Part shown: piece after piece, positions 7,189-14,256 of the stretch
How positions within the stretch are numbered: the stretch's first letter is position 1
Layout of the letters: each line of letters starts with the position of its first letter
NCBI GenBank assembly: GCA_007118045.1
Contig: SKTG01000205.1
Coordinates: 1-17,966 of the forward strand
DNA from: Nitriliruptoraceae bacterium
Lineage (GTDB): Bacteria; Actinomycetota; Nitriliruptoria; Nitriliruptorales; Nitriliruptoraceae
Direction of reading: 5' to 3'
Length of the DNA stretch: 17,966 nt
Program-made: the position numbers and the translations under genes
Notes under the pieces: model-generated
The model's input: the letters and a program-made list of their open reading frames with translations, nothing else
What the model was told of the DNA's origin: nothing
Database searches by the model: none

Positions 7189-7515
7189 TCAGGCGGCGCC
7201 GGTGGTCCACACCGCGACGACGGCGACGCCGAGCGCCAGCGCCGTCAGCCGTGCCAGGGCGACGTGGTTCGGGTCGCGCGAGAGGTCCCCGAGCGCGATC
7301 GCGACCATCGCCAGGCAGACGAGCGGGAGCGCCCCGACGAGCGTCCCGGTGAAGCGTTCCACCGTGACCGTGACGCCAGCGACGACGACGAAGCCGACTC
7401 CGAACGCGAACGCCCGTCGCCGCGACGTGTCGTCGACGTGGCCGAGCCGGTACCACAGCAGGGCGAGCAGACCGTCGGGTGGCTCACGAGCCGGGGGTTC
7501 GTCCAGCTCGCTCAT
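7189..7515 (-). CDS. Small membrane protein of unknown function
   Basis: I do not recognise a family. The 108-residue product starts at ATG 7515 with GAGAGGTGA a few bases upstream on the minus strand. It has an acidic/proline-rich cytoplasmic-looking N-terminus (about 1-15), a charged stretch (DDTSRRR), then three hydrophobic segments at about 35-52, 58-77 and 87-104. It therefore looks like a three-helix inner-membrane protein without catalytic motifs. It converges on the putative selenoprotein gene and is divergent from oligopeptidase B (starts about 150 bp apart). The hydrophobic periodicity on the minus strand and the good ribosome site argue that it is real; the plus-strand frames through the same bases read as low-complexity arginine-rich noise. 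Confidence 0.65.
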   Translation of the reverse strand: MSELDEPPAREPPDGLLALLWYRLGHVDDTSRRRAFAFGVGFVVVAGVTVTVERFTGTLVGALPLVCLAMVAIALGDLSRDPNHVALARLTALALGVAVVAVWTTGAA

Positions 7516-7618
7516 CTCGTCACCTCTCGTGGTGGGGCCGGGGACGGCCTCGTCCTCGCCCCGGTCTCGGACGGCGCATGGTGGCAGACCACCGCGCCGG
7601 CCGCAGAGCCGCGGCGCG

Positions 7619-7624
7619 TACGCT
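7619..7624 (+). promoter_or_regulatory. Putative -10 element (TACGCT) for oligopeptidase B gene
   Basis: TACGCT lies 43 bases upstream of the GTG start at 7667, giving a predicted leader of about 35 bases. No clear -35 is visible. Confidence 0.35.
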
Positions 7625-7666
7625 CACCGCCGCTGTCCGTGACCGTCGCCGAGGGAGCTGTACCGC

Positions 7667-9853
7667 GTGACCGAGCTGCCGACACCACCCGCCGCCGACC
7701 GGCGACCGCACACGCTGACCCGTGCCGACGGCTCCACGGTCGACGACCCCTGGTACTGGCTGCGCGACCGGGACGACCCCGCGACGCTTCGCTACCTGGA
7801 GGCGGAGAACGAGCACACGGCCGCGCACCTGGCTCCCCTCGAGGACCTGCAGGACCGTCTGTTCGCGGAGATCAAGGCGCGGGTCCAGGAGACCGACAGC
7901 TCCGTGCCCACCCTCGACGGCGGCTGGCTGTACTACCGACGCACGTTGGCCGGTTCCTCCTACCCGATCCACTGCCGGCGCCCGGCGCCGGAGGGCGTCC
8001 ACGATCCGCGCCACCTGCCGGAGGAGCTGCGCCGTCCGGTCGACCCGTCGGAACCGCCCGACGACGAGGTGGTGCTGCTCGACCAGAACGCCGAGGCCGC
8101 CGACCACGAGTTCTTCCAGCTCGGGGGTTTCGCGATCAGCCCGGACCACCGCCGCGCCGCCGAGGCCGTCGACGTGACCGGCTCGGAGGTCTTCACGGTC
8201 CGCGTCCGCGACCTGGCGACCGGCGAGCTGACCGACGACGAGATCCCGCGCGCCGCCTACGGTCTGGCCTGGTTCAACGACTCGGCGACCTTCCTCTACA
8301 CGGTTCCGGACGACGCGTGGCGACCCCACCAGGTGTGGCGCCACCGGGTCGGTACCGACAGCGCCGACGACGAGCTGGTCCTCGCCGAGGACGACGAGCG
8401 GTTCTGGCTCGGTGTCGGCCGCACCCGCAGCGACCGCTACCTCGCGATCCACGCCGGGAGCAAGGTCACCGACGAGTGGCACCTGCTGGACGCCGACGAT
8501 CCCTCCGCCGAGCCGCAGCTGGTCCACGGACGCGAGCACGGGCTCGAGTACGACCTGGACCACCGCGGGGACCTGCTCTACCTCGTCACCAACGCCGACG
8601 GTGCGGAGGACTTCAAGCTGTGCGTCGCGCCGGTGGCGACGCCCGGGCGACGGCACTGGGTCGACCTCGTCGTGCACCGTCCGGGGGTACGACTCGAGGG
8701 AGCCGACGTGTTCGGCGACCACCTCGTGCTGGCCGAGCGCGCCGAGGCGCGGACCCAGGTGCGGGTCTGCGACCCCGCGACCGGCGAGGGCGACCTGCTG
8801 CCCATGGACGAGGAGGTCTACACCACCGGCATCACCGGCAACCCGGTCTTCGAGACGCGCACCCTGCGCTACGTCTACACCTCGCTGACCACACCGACGC
8901 AGGTCGTCGACCTGGACCTCGAGACCGGCACCCGGACGTTGCTCAAGCAGCAGCCGGTGCGCGGTGGGTACGACCGGCAACGGTTCGTCTCGTGGCGCGA
9001 ATGGGCGGTGGCGGAGGACGGCACGCGCGTGCCCATCAGCCTCGTGCGGCGGGCGGACGTGCCGCTGGACGGCAGCGCCCCGTGCCTGCTGTACGGCTAC
9101 GGCAGCTACGAGCTGTCCATGGATCCGGCCTTCTCGCCGGTGCGTCTGAGCCTGCTCGAGCGTGGCGTCGTGTTCGCCATCGCCCATGTGCGCGGAGGCG
9201 GTGAGATGGGTCGGCGCTGGTACGAGGACGGCAAGTTCCTGGCCAAGCCCAACACGTTCTCCGACTTCGTCGCGTGCGCGGACCATCTCGTGCAGGGACG
9301 GACCACGAGCAGGGACCGGCTCGCGATCCGCGGCGGGTCGGCCGGCGGCCTGCTGATCGGCGCGGTCCTCAACCTGCGACCGCAGCTCTGCGCCGTCGCG
9401 GTCGCGGAGGTGCCGTTCGTCGACGTCCTGACCACGATGATGGATCCCTCGCTGCCGCTGACGGTGATCGAGTACGACGAGTGGGGGGATCCCACGGACC
9501 CCGCGTACCTGGAGGTGATGCGCGGCTACTCGCCCTACGACAACGTCCGCGCGGCGGACTACCCGGCGATGTACGTCAGCGCCGGTCTCAACGACCCGCG
9601 GGTGCAGTACTGGGAGCCGGCCAAGTGGGTCGCCCGGCTGCGGGCGACCGCGACGGGCGGAGGACCGATCCTGCTGCGGACCGAGCTCGGGGCCGGCCAC
9701 GCCGGCCGCAGCGGCCGCTACGACGCCTGGCGCGACGAGGCGCGGGTGCTGGCGTTCGTCCTGGACCGGATCGGAGCTGCGGCCGCCGAGGTGACCGGAC
9801 CCCCGCTCGACGGGTCCGACACCGCATCCCCGCTCGACGGGGACGACGCCTGA
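7667..9853 (+). CDS. ptrB: Oligopeptidase B (S9A family serine peptidase)
   Basis: This 728-residue enzyme belongs to the prolyl oligopeptidase family and most resembles oligopeptidase B, a cytosolic peptidase cleaving short peptides after Arg or Lys. The GTG at 7667 follows GAGGGAG (7651-7657). The N-terminal part begins with the family's H-x-x-x-x-D-G-S-x-x-D-D-P-W-Y-W-L-R-D pattern, then a beta-propeller to about residue 440, then the alpha/beta hydrolase domain. The catalytic triad is S558 (GGSAGG), D643 (GLNDPRVQYWEPAKW) and H678 (GAGHAGRSGRYD). Acidic residues E602, D604 and E605 in IEYDEWGDP match the region that sets basic-residue preference. HVRGGGEMGRRWYEDGKF is also typical. There is no signal peptide. 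The C-terminal 25 residues (DGSDT...LDGDDA) are a low-complexity extension. Its stop overlaps the rsmD start by one base, so the two are coupled. Confidence 0.93.
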   Translation: MTELPTPPAADRRPHTLTRADGSTVDDPWYWLRDRDDPATLRYLEAENEHTAAHLAPLEDLQDRLFAEIKARVQETDSSVPTLDGGWLYYRRTLAGSSYPIHCRRPAPEGVHDPRHLPEELRRPVDPSEPPDDEVVLLDQNAEAADHEFFQLGGFAISPDHRRAAEAVDVTGSEVFTVRVRDLATGELTDDEIPRAAYGLAWFNDSATFLYTVPDDAWRPHQVWRHRVGTDSADDELVLAEDDERFWLGVGRTRSDRYLAIHAGSKVTDEWHLLDADDPSAEPQLVHGREHGLEYDLDHRGDLLYLVTNADGAEDFKLCVAPVATPGRRHWVDLVVHRPGVRLEGADVFGDHLVLAERAEARTQVRVCDPATGEGDLLPMDEEVYTTGITGNPVFETRTLRYVYTSLTTPTQVVDLDLETGTRTLLKQQPVRGGYDRQRFVSWREWAVAEDGTRVPISLVRRADVPLDGSAPCLLYGYGSYELSMDPAFSPVRLSLLERGVVFAIAHVRGGGEMGRRWYEDGKFLAKPNTFSDFVACADHLVQGRTTSRDRLAIRGGSAGGLLIGAVLNLRPQLCAVAVAEVPFVDVLTTMMDPSLPLTVIEYDEWGDPTDPAYLEVMRGYSPYDNVRAADYPAMYVSAGLNDPRVQYWEPAKWVARLRATATGGGPILLRTELGAGHAGRSGRYDAWRDEARVLAFVLDRIGAAAAEVTGPPLDGSDTASPLDGDDA

Positions 9854-10407
9854 TGCGCGTCGTCGCCGGAGCCGCCCGGGGCAGGCGACTCACCGTGCCT
9901 GCCGGCGACACCGTGCGGCCGACCGCCGACCGCGTGAAGGAGGCGCTGTTCTCGTCCCTCCAACCGCTCCTGGCCGGTGCCCGGGTGCTGGACCTCTACG
10001 CCGGCAGCGGCGCCCTCGGTCTCGAGGCGCTCTCGCGTGGCGCCACGCACGTCACCTTCGTCGAACGCGACCGGCGTGCACTCGACGCGCTGCGGGCCAA
10101 CGTCGAGGTGGTCGGGCTCCCCGGCACGAGCATCGTCGCCGGTCCCGTCGCGCGCGCCCTGGCCGGTCACGTGGCCGGGGAGCCGTTCGACCTGGTTGTG
10201 GCCGATCCGCCGTACCGGACCCCGGCCGCCGAGGTCACGGCGACGCTCGCGGCCGTGGTCGACCACCTCGCTCCCGAGGCCACGGTGGTCGTCGAACGTG
10301 CGGTGCGCGACGAGCTCCCGACCTGGCCGGAGGGCTTCGCGCTCGACGAGCCGCGTCGGTACGGCGACACCGCCCTGCACCGGGGGCGGCGTTCCGTGTC
10401 CCCGTGA
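9853..10407 (+). CDS. rsmD: 16S rRNA (guanine966-N2)-methyltransferase RsmD
   Basis: The 184-residue product is the class I SAM-dependent enzyme that methylates G966 of 16S rRNA during small-subunit assembly. It opens with the classic MRVVAGAARGRRL, followed by V-R-P-T-A-D-R-V-K-E-A-L-F. The SAM-binding motif DLYAGSG is at about 47-53, E71-R-D binds the ribose, and the catalytic DPPY is at 118-121. Length is typical. The start ATG shares its A with the preceding stop (TGATG), and the stop is overlapped by the next gene (GTGA), so it is in the middle of a tightly coupled three-gene unit. In many actinobacteria rsmD precedes coaD directly; here one small membrane gene lies between. Confidence 0.95.
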   Translation: MRVVAGAARGRRLTVPAGDTVRPTADRVKEALFSSLQPLLAGARVLDLYAGSGALGLEALSRGATHVTFVERDRRALDALRANVEVVGLPGTSIVAGPVARALAGHVAGEPFDLVVADPPYRTPAAEVTATLAAVVDHLAPEATVVVERAVRDELPTWPEGFALDEPRRYGDTALHRGRRSVSP

Positions 10408-10685
10408 CGCTCGCGCTGCTGGTCACCGTGGTCGTGGGTGGGCTGGCCGGCGTCGGCGCGAGTCGGGCACTTCGCCGCTGGCGCACCGACGACCGGGTGC
10501 TGACGACCGGCTACGGCCTGCTCGTGGCGGGAGGTTTCTGGTTCGTGGCCGCGCTGCTCGCCGAACGCGAGGCCGAGGGGATGGGCGGGCTCGCCTGGTC
10601 CGTGCTGACGGGGGTCCTGCTGTGGGCGGTCCTGGTCCCCGGCGCGGTCCTGGTCACGGTCGGCGAGGTCCGACGTCGCCGGTGA
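10404..10685 (+). CDS. Small three-helix membrane protein of unknown function
   Basis: I do not recognise a family. The GTG at 10404 overlaps the rsmD stop as GTGA, which indicates translational coupling. The 93-residue product has hydrophobic segments at about 3-19, 36-52 and 63-86. A basic loop (RALRRWRTDDR) follows the first helix and an arginine-rich tail (VRRRR) ends the protein, so the tail and the first loop probably face the cytoplasm. No catalytic or binding motif is visible. It lies between rsmD and coaD, two genes often adjacent in this phylum; its role relative to them is unknown. Confidence 0.7.
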   Translation: MTLALLVTVVVGGLAGVGASRALRRWRTDDRVLTTGYGLLVAGGFWFVAALLAEREAEGMGGLAWSVLTGVLLWAVLVPGAVLVTVGEVRRRR

Positions 10686-10738
10686 CGACGACGGCGGGGT
10701 CGGGGCCCGAGCGGCACGGGGCCGGACGTCGCGGCGAC

Positions 10739-10744
10739 TACGGT
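10739..10744 (+). promoter_or_regulatory. Putative -10 element (TACGGT) for coaD
   Basis: TACGGT lies 32 bases before the coaD GTG. It is flanked by two direct copies of GTCGCGGCG (10728-10736 and 10743-10751), which may be chance or a regulator site. Confidence 0.35.
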
Positions 10745-10775
10745 CGCGGCGTCAGCGACCGTCTGGAGTCACGCC

Positions 10776-11252
10776 GTGAGCGTCGCCGTGGTCTGTCCCG
10801 GCAGCTTCGACCCGATCACCGTCGGGCACCTCGACGTCTTCGAGCGCGCCGCCGAGCGGTTCGATCGTGTCGTCGTCGCCGTCCTGGAGAACCCACGCAA
10901 GCAGGGCATGTTCACCGTCGCCGAGCGCCTCGAGCTGATCAGCGCCGAGACCGAGCACCTGGAGAACCTGGAGGTCGACCGCTTCCGAGGGTTGCTCGTG
11001 GACTACTGCAACGCCATCGGCGTCGGGGTGGTCTGCAAGGGCGTGCGAGGCAGCCAGGATCTCGACTACGAGCTCCAGATGGCGCAGATGAACCGCCGTA
11101 TCGGTGGGGTGGAGACGGTCTTCCTCGTGGCCAGCCCCGAGCACACCTACCTGTCGAGCTCGCTGGTCAAGGAGGTCGCCCGCGGAGGTGGCTCGATCAC
11201 CGGCACCGTCCCCGAGCGCGTGGCGGCGGCGTTGTACGACAAGCTCGGTTGA
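10776..11252 (+). CDS. coaD: Phosphopantetheine adenylyltransferase CoaD
   Basis: CoaD transfers AMP from ATP to 4'-phosphopantetheine, giving dephospho-CoA in the fourth step of coenzyme A synthesis (EC 2.7.7.3). The 158-residue length is standard. Key parts are PGSFDPITVGHLD with the T-x-G-H nucleotidyltransferase motif (H18), R91 in KGVRG, and YLSSSLVKEVA at 125-135, the second nucleotide-binding signature (usually I-S-S-T-x-x-R; here lysine stands for arginine). The GTG start at 10776 follows CTGGAG. It appears to have its own promoter in the 90-bp gap after the upstream membrane gene. Confidence 0.96.
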   Translation: MSVAVVCPGSFDPITVGHLDVFERAAERFDRVVVAVLENPRKQGMFTVAERLELISAETEHLENLEVDRFRGLLVDYCNAIGVGVVCKGVRGSQDLDYELQMAQMNRRIGGVETVFLVASPEHTYLSSSLVKEVARGGGSITGTVPERVAAALYDKLG

Positions 11253-11373
11253 CCGGGCCCCTCCACGTCGCGGGGGACGCGGCGAGCGGAGGCTGAAGCG
11301 ACAGCTCGTTCCCGTCCCCGGCCCCGTCCGTCCGCTGGCGACGCGGTCACGCGGTCGGGGGGGCGGACACCGC

Positions 11374-11379
11374 TAGGCT
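11374..11379 (+). promoter_or_regulatory. Putative -10 element (TAGGCT) upstream of sepIVA-like gene
   Basis: TAGGCT lies 120 bases before the ATG at 11500 in a 247-bp gap. A second candidate, TACGGA (11483-11488), would give a nearly leaderless mRNA, consistent with the absence of a clear Shine-Dalgarno before that ATG. I cannot choose between them. Confidence 0.3.
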
Positions 11380-11499
11380 CCGTGCGTGGTGTGAGCCGCA
11401 CCGACCGTCCACCGACCATCGCCCGGTCGCTGTCGGACGGAGCAGGTCGCTCCACCCTGCCCCCGCCCAGACTCGTCGACGATACGGAACCGACGCCTC

Positions 11500-12033
11500 A
11501 TGCCCGACTCCCGCGGCGTACCACCCGACGTCGAGGCCAAGCTGCACCACCTCGAGCGGCTGGTCATCGAGGCCAAGGCCGTCCCGCTCTCGGCGTCGAT
11601 CATGCTCAACCGAGCGGAGATCGACGGCGTCGTGGCCGACCTGCGCGACGCGTTGCCGGACGAGCTGACCCAGGCGCGCTGGGTCATCAAGGAACGCGAC
11701 GAGATCCTCGAGCGCGCCAGGGCCGACGCGGAGCAGGTGCTCGAGGATGCCCGGCAGGAACGGGAGCAGCTGGTCTCCGAACGCGAGGTGGCACGCGCCG
11801 CCGATGCCGAGTCGGAGCGGCTCCTCGCCGACGCGCGTGAGCACGCCCGTCAGATCCGCCTCGAGGCCGAGGACTACGTGGACGCCAAGCTGGCCAACTT
11901 CGAGGTGGTGCTCAACCGCACGCTCGGAGCGGTCGAACGCGGTCGGGCGCGTCTGCGCGGCGGGCTCGATCCGGACGAGCTCGGCGAGGAGCTCGCCGGA
12001 GCGCCGATCGACGACCCGGACCTGCGGGACTGA
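11500..12033 (+). CDS. SepIVA/DivIVA-like coiled-coil septation protein
   Basis: This 177-residue protein resembles M. tuberculosis Rv2927c (SepIVA), a DivIVA-related protein needed for septation and polar growth. The shared plan is a short N-terminal segment (LERLVIEAKAVPLSASIMLNRAEIDGVVADLRDALPDEL in Rv2927c style), then a long alanine/glutamate-rich coiled coil (about 60-140) with repeats of A-x-x-x-x-x-D-A-R, and a conserved end D-Y-V-D-A-K-L-A-N-F-E-x-x-L-N-R-T-L. It is shorter than my memory of SepIVA (about 245 residues), mainly through a shorter coiled coil. The next genes DUF177, rpmF, rnc, fpg-type, acyP and smc keep the same order as Rv2926c-Rv2922c, which supports orthology. The ATG at 11500 has only a weak GGAA upstream. 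The protein is cytoplasmic, probably self-associating at membrane poles or septum (inferred). Confidence 0.8.
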   Translation: MPDSRGVPPDVEAKLHHLERLVIEAKAVPLSASIMLNRAEIDGVVADLRDALPDELTQARWVIKERDEILERARADAEQVLEDARQEREQLVSEREVARAADAESERLLADAREHARQIRLEAEDYVDAKLANFEVVLNRTLGAVERGRARLRGGLDPDELGEELAGAPIDDPDLRD

Positions 12034-12045
12034 GCTTGACCAGTC

Positions 12046-12219
12046 AGCGGCGGCAGCCCGAAGGGCTGGCGGTCTCGGAAGCAGGCTGAGCGGCGGCAGC
12101 CCGAAGGGCTGGCGGTCTCGGAATCAGGCTGAGCGGCGGCAGCCCGAAGGGCTGGCGGTCTCGGAAGCAGGATTGAGCGGCGGCAGCCCGAAGGGCTGGC
12201 GGTCTCGGAATCAGGACTG
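12046..12219 (+). repeat. Four tandem 43-44 bp repeats, each with a hairpin
   Basis: Four direct copies run 12046-12088, 12089-12131, 12132-12175 and 12176-12219. Each contains the inverted repeat CAGCCC-GAA-GGGCTG (6-bp stem). Copies are nearly identical. Copies 1 and 3 read GAAGCAG and copies 2 and 4 read GAATCAG, so an 86-bp double unit was probably duplicated; copies 3 and 4 carry one extra base near the end. The array begins 12 bp after the sepIVA-like stop and could act as a multi-hairpin terminator or mRNA-stabilising element. Open frames through the repeats are by-products. Confidence 0.9.
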
Positions 12220-12458
12220 AGCATCCCGGGGAGCCGCGTGGCGCCTGTGGTACGGTGTCTCATCCGCCCGGCCCCCTCCGGGTCGTCTCGTGTGGGGCCG
12301 CACGCCGCCGACCGCGATCCGCCGGCAGGTTCCTCGCCCGCCGCCCCCGAGCCTCGGTGGACGGGCTCGTGGACCGCTCCGGCCCGCGACGCTGGGCCGT
12401 GTCCGTCCGACGCCGTGGCTTCCGAGCCGACAACCCCTTCCCCTAGAGGTGCTGCACC
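12220..12458. other. Intergenic leader before DUF177 gene
   Basis: There is no gene in this 239-bp part. It carries a -10-like TACGGT at 12251-12256 and ends with AGAGG (12445-12449) before the GTG at 12459. If the promoter is real, the mRNA leader is about 195 bases, unusually long for this window. I could not identify a riboswitch or r-protein leader fold in it. Confidence 0.4.
12251..12256 (+). promoter_or_regulatory. Putative -10 element (TACGGT) for the DUF177-rpmF-rnc operon
   Basis: TACGGT in a local GTGGTACGGTGTCTCATCC context, just after the repeat array and about 200 bases before the DUF177 start. It is the best promoter-like site in the gap. Confidence 0.35.
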
Positions 12459-12992
12459 GTGCGCGTCTCCGTCACCGAACTCGTCGGCAACCCGGGTGAG
12501 ACCCGGGAGCTGACGCGTGCCGTGCCGCCGGAGACCTTCGGCGAGGACCCCTGGGGGCCGGTGGTCACGGCGGTCGAGGGTGACGTGGCCATGGCGCTGC
12601 ACCTCGACGCGGTCGTGGAGGGCATCCTCGTCCGCGGCACCCTCGGCTTCGACGTGCAGCTGCCGTGCGCCCGGTGCCTGGAACCGCAGCACGTGCACCG
12701 CGACGTGGCCGTGGCGGAGCTGTTCCTCGACCCCGCCAAGCAGGACGAGGACGACGAGGACGATCCCGGCTACGAGCTGATCGACGGGCGGACCGCGATC
12801 GACCTGTCCACGCTGGCGCGTGACGCGCTCGTGATCGACCTGCCGGTCAGGGTGGTGTGCCGGGAGGACTGTCTGGGGTTGTGCCCGCGCTGCGGTGCCG
12901 ACCGCAACCGGGTGGACTGCGGGCACCGTCCGGGTGAGGAGCCCGACCCCCGGTGGGCCAAGCTCGCGGACCTCGACCTGCGTCCCGAGTGA
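12459..12992 (+). CDS. DUF177 (YceD family) protein
   Basis: This 177-residue protein belongs to the YceD/DUF177 family, which almost always sits directly before rpmF and has been linked to 23S rRNA accumulation and ribosome assembly in bacteria and plastids. The GTG at 12459 follows AGAGG. The N-terminal half (VTELVGNPGETREL) is typical. Cysteines occur as C70-x2-C73 (LPCARCLEP) and as a C-terminal cluster C134, C138, C142, C145 and C154 in CREDCLGLCPRCG...CGH. The D-C-x-G-L-C-P-x-C-G signature is characteristic and probably binds zinc. An acidic linker (QDEDDEDDPG) lies at about 95-104. Its biochemical role remains unclear. It is 188 bp upstream of rpmF, the gap being filled largely by tandem repeats. 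Confidence 0.9.
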   Translation: MRVSVTELVGNPGETRELTRAVPPETFGEDPWGPVVTAVEGDVAMALHLDAVVEGILVRGTLGFDVQLPCARCLEPQHVHRDVAVAELFLDPAKQDEDDEDDPGYELIDGRTAIDLSTLARDALVIDLPVRVVCREDCLGLCPRCGADRNRVDCGHRPGEEPDPRWAKLADLDLRPE

Positions 12993-13010
12993 CCGCCGCG
13001 CCGCACGCGC

Positions 13011-13124
13011 CGCCCGTCGCCACCGATCCAGCCCGCCCGTCGCCACCGATCCAGCCCGCCCGTCCCACCGATCCAGCCCGCCCGTCCCCACCGATCCAGC
13101 CCGCCCGTCCCCACCGATCCACCC
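13011..13124 (+). repeat. Five tandem 22-23 bp repeats upstream of rpmF
   Basis: Copies at 13011-13033, 13034-13056, 13057-13078, 13079-13101 and 13102-13124 share the core CCACCGATCCAGCC preceded by CGCCCGTC. The third copy is one base short, and the last diverges at its end (CCACCC). There is no strong hairpin within a unit. The array occupies most of the DUF177-rpmF gap and would be transcribed into the leader of rpmF. Copy number is likely variable between strains (inferred from the near-identity of copies). Confidence 0.9.
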
Positions 13125-13180
13125 CCCGACCCCCGAGCACCCGCCGCCGCACCCGCCGGCTGCGACCAGGAGGAAGCACG

Positions 13181-13360
13181 ATGGCCGTCCCGAAGCGCAA
13201 GCTGTCCCGATCGCGCTCGCGTCACCGCAAGGCCCAGTGGCTCAAGACCACGGCACCGACCTACGCGACCTGCAAGCGGTGCAAGTCGCCCACCCGGCCG
13301 CACCGGGTGTGCGGCACCTGTGGCACGTACGCCGGCCGCGACGTCGTCGACGCCGGGTGA
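13181..13360 (+). CDS. rpmF: 50S ribosomal protein L32
   Basis: This 59-residue protein is L32 of the large ribosomal subunit. It begins MAVPKRKLSRSRSRHRKAQW as the family does and carries a complete zinc ribbon with C31-x2-C34 and C44-x2-C47, so it is the zinc-binding (C+) form. The ATG at 13181 has an excellent AGGAGG at 13168-13173. The gene is followed seven bases later by rnc, so the two share a transcript. Because it is the cysteine-containing form, zinc limitation might call for a zinc-free paralogue elsewhere, which is not in this window. Confidence 0.97.
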   Translation: MAVPKRKLSRSRSRHRKAQWLKTTAPTYATCKRCKSPTRPHRVCGTCGTYAGRDVVDAG

Positions 13361-13367
13361 GACGGGC

Positions 13368-14147
13368 GTGACCGAGCCGGTCGGAGCGGACGTCTCCGGG
13401 TCGGAGCACGCGGCGCCGCCGGCCGAGCTGCTGCGGGCGCTCGACGTCCACGTCGATGACCCGAGCCTCGTCGAACGTGCCCTGACCCACCGGTCGTGGG
13501 CGTTCGAGAACGGCGGCGTCCAACCCAACGAGCGGCTCGAGTTCCTGGGGGACGCCGTCCTCGGCTTGGTCGTGACCGACGAGATCTTCCACGCGCACCC
13601 GGACGAGCAGGAGGGGCGCCTGGCCAAGGTCCGGTCCGCGGCGGTCAAGGCCGGATCCCTCGCCAACGTGGCCCGGGACCTCGGCCTCGGCCGCTACGTC
13701 AAGCTCGGACGGGGGGAGACGGCCTCAGGTGGTCGGGACAAGGACTCGATCCTGGCCGACACGCTCGAAGCCGTGATCGGAGCGGTGTACCTCGACCAGG
13801 GGTTCGCGACCGCCTACGACCTGGTGGAGCGCCTGTTCGGCAGCGTGCTGGCCGAGCTCGCCGAGCGTGGAGCCGCGCTGGACTACAAGACGAGCCTGCA
13901 GGAGCTCGCGGCCGCGCGGTACGAGACGTTGCCGCGGTACGAGATCACCGACGTCGGTCCGGACCACTCGAAGACCTTCACCGCGGTCGTGACGATCGGT
14001 CGTCGCACGGTGGGCTCCGGCGAGGGCCGTAACAAGAAGCAGGCCGAGCAGCGGGCGGCTCGGCACGCCTACCGCCACCTGACCGAGGACGCCGCACCGC
14101 AACGTCCGGGGGCCGCGTCACCACCCACCGGCGGTGCCGGGACCTGA
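13368..14147 (+). CDS. rnc: Ribonuclease III
   Basis: RNase III cleaves double-stranded RNA, processing the 30S rRNA precursor and structured mRNAs (EC 3.1.26.3). I chose the GTG at 13368, seven bases after the rpmF stop; the open frame further upstream runs back over the end of rpmF and is not protein-like. The product is 259 residues. The nuclease domain signature NERLEFLGDAVLG supplies E55, E58 and D62, and DTLEAVIGAVYLD supplies D131 and E134, so all magnesium ligands are present. The double-stranded RNA-binding domain runs from about 172 (DYKTSLQELA) to about 240, with the conserved G-x-G-x-x-K-K-x-A-E-Q-x-A-A helix. The first 20 residues and last 25 are low-complexity extensions. The ribosome site is weak (GGGTGAG), which suggests coupling to rpmF. 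Confidence 0.96.
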   Translation: MTEPVGADVSGSEHAAPPAELLRALDVHVDDPSLVERALTHRSWAFENGGVQPNERLEFLGDAVLGLVVTDEIFHAHPDEQEGRLAKVRSAAVKAGSLANVARDLGLGRYVKLGRGETASGGRDKDSILADTLEAVIGAVYLDQGFATAYDLVERLFGSVLAELAERGAALDYKTSLQELAAARYETLPRYEITDVGPDHSKTFTAVVTIGRRTVGSGEGRNKKQAEQRAARHAYRHLTEDAAPQRPGAASPPTGGAGT

Positions 14148-14159
14148 CGCCGCGTCGGC

Positions 14160-14165
14160 TAGCGT
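14160..14165 (+). promoter_or_regulatory. Putative -10 element (TAGCGT) upstream of the fpg-type gene
   Basis: TAGCGT lies 13 bases after the rnc stop and 91 bases before the next start, in a 109-bp gap. No good -35 is visible, so read-through from rnc is an alternative. Confidence 0.3.
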
Positions 14166-14256
14166 CCGGGTCCGCGGTGGTCGCCCGGGCGAGGCCACCG
14201 CGCGACGGTTCCACCTCGCCTGTGTCCGATCCGTTCCCCGAGAGTGAGGACCGTGC

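Noticed and set aside
7520..9700. 726-codon minus-strand open frame over oligopeptidase B, and similar long antisense frames at 3306-4664, 5184-6620 and 11874-13091
   Set aside because: All mirror well-identified genes or repeats on the plus strand and have no recognisable domain or ribosome site.
12046..12219. CRISPR array
   Set aside because: The units are directly tandem without variable spacers and each contains its own hairpin; no cas gene is nearby.
13320..13367. Upstream start for rnc inside rpmF
   Set aside because: It would need a long overlap with rpmF and adds non-conserved residues; GTG 13368 right after the rpmF stop fits better.
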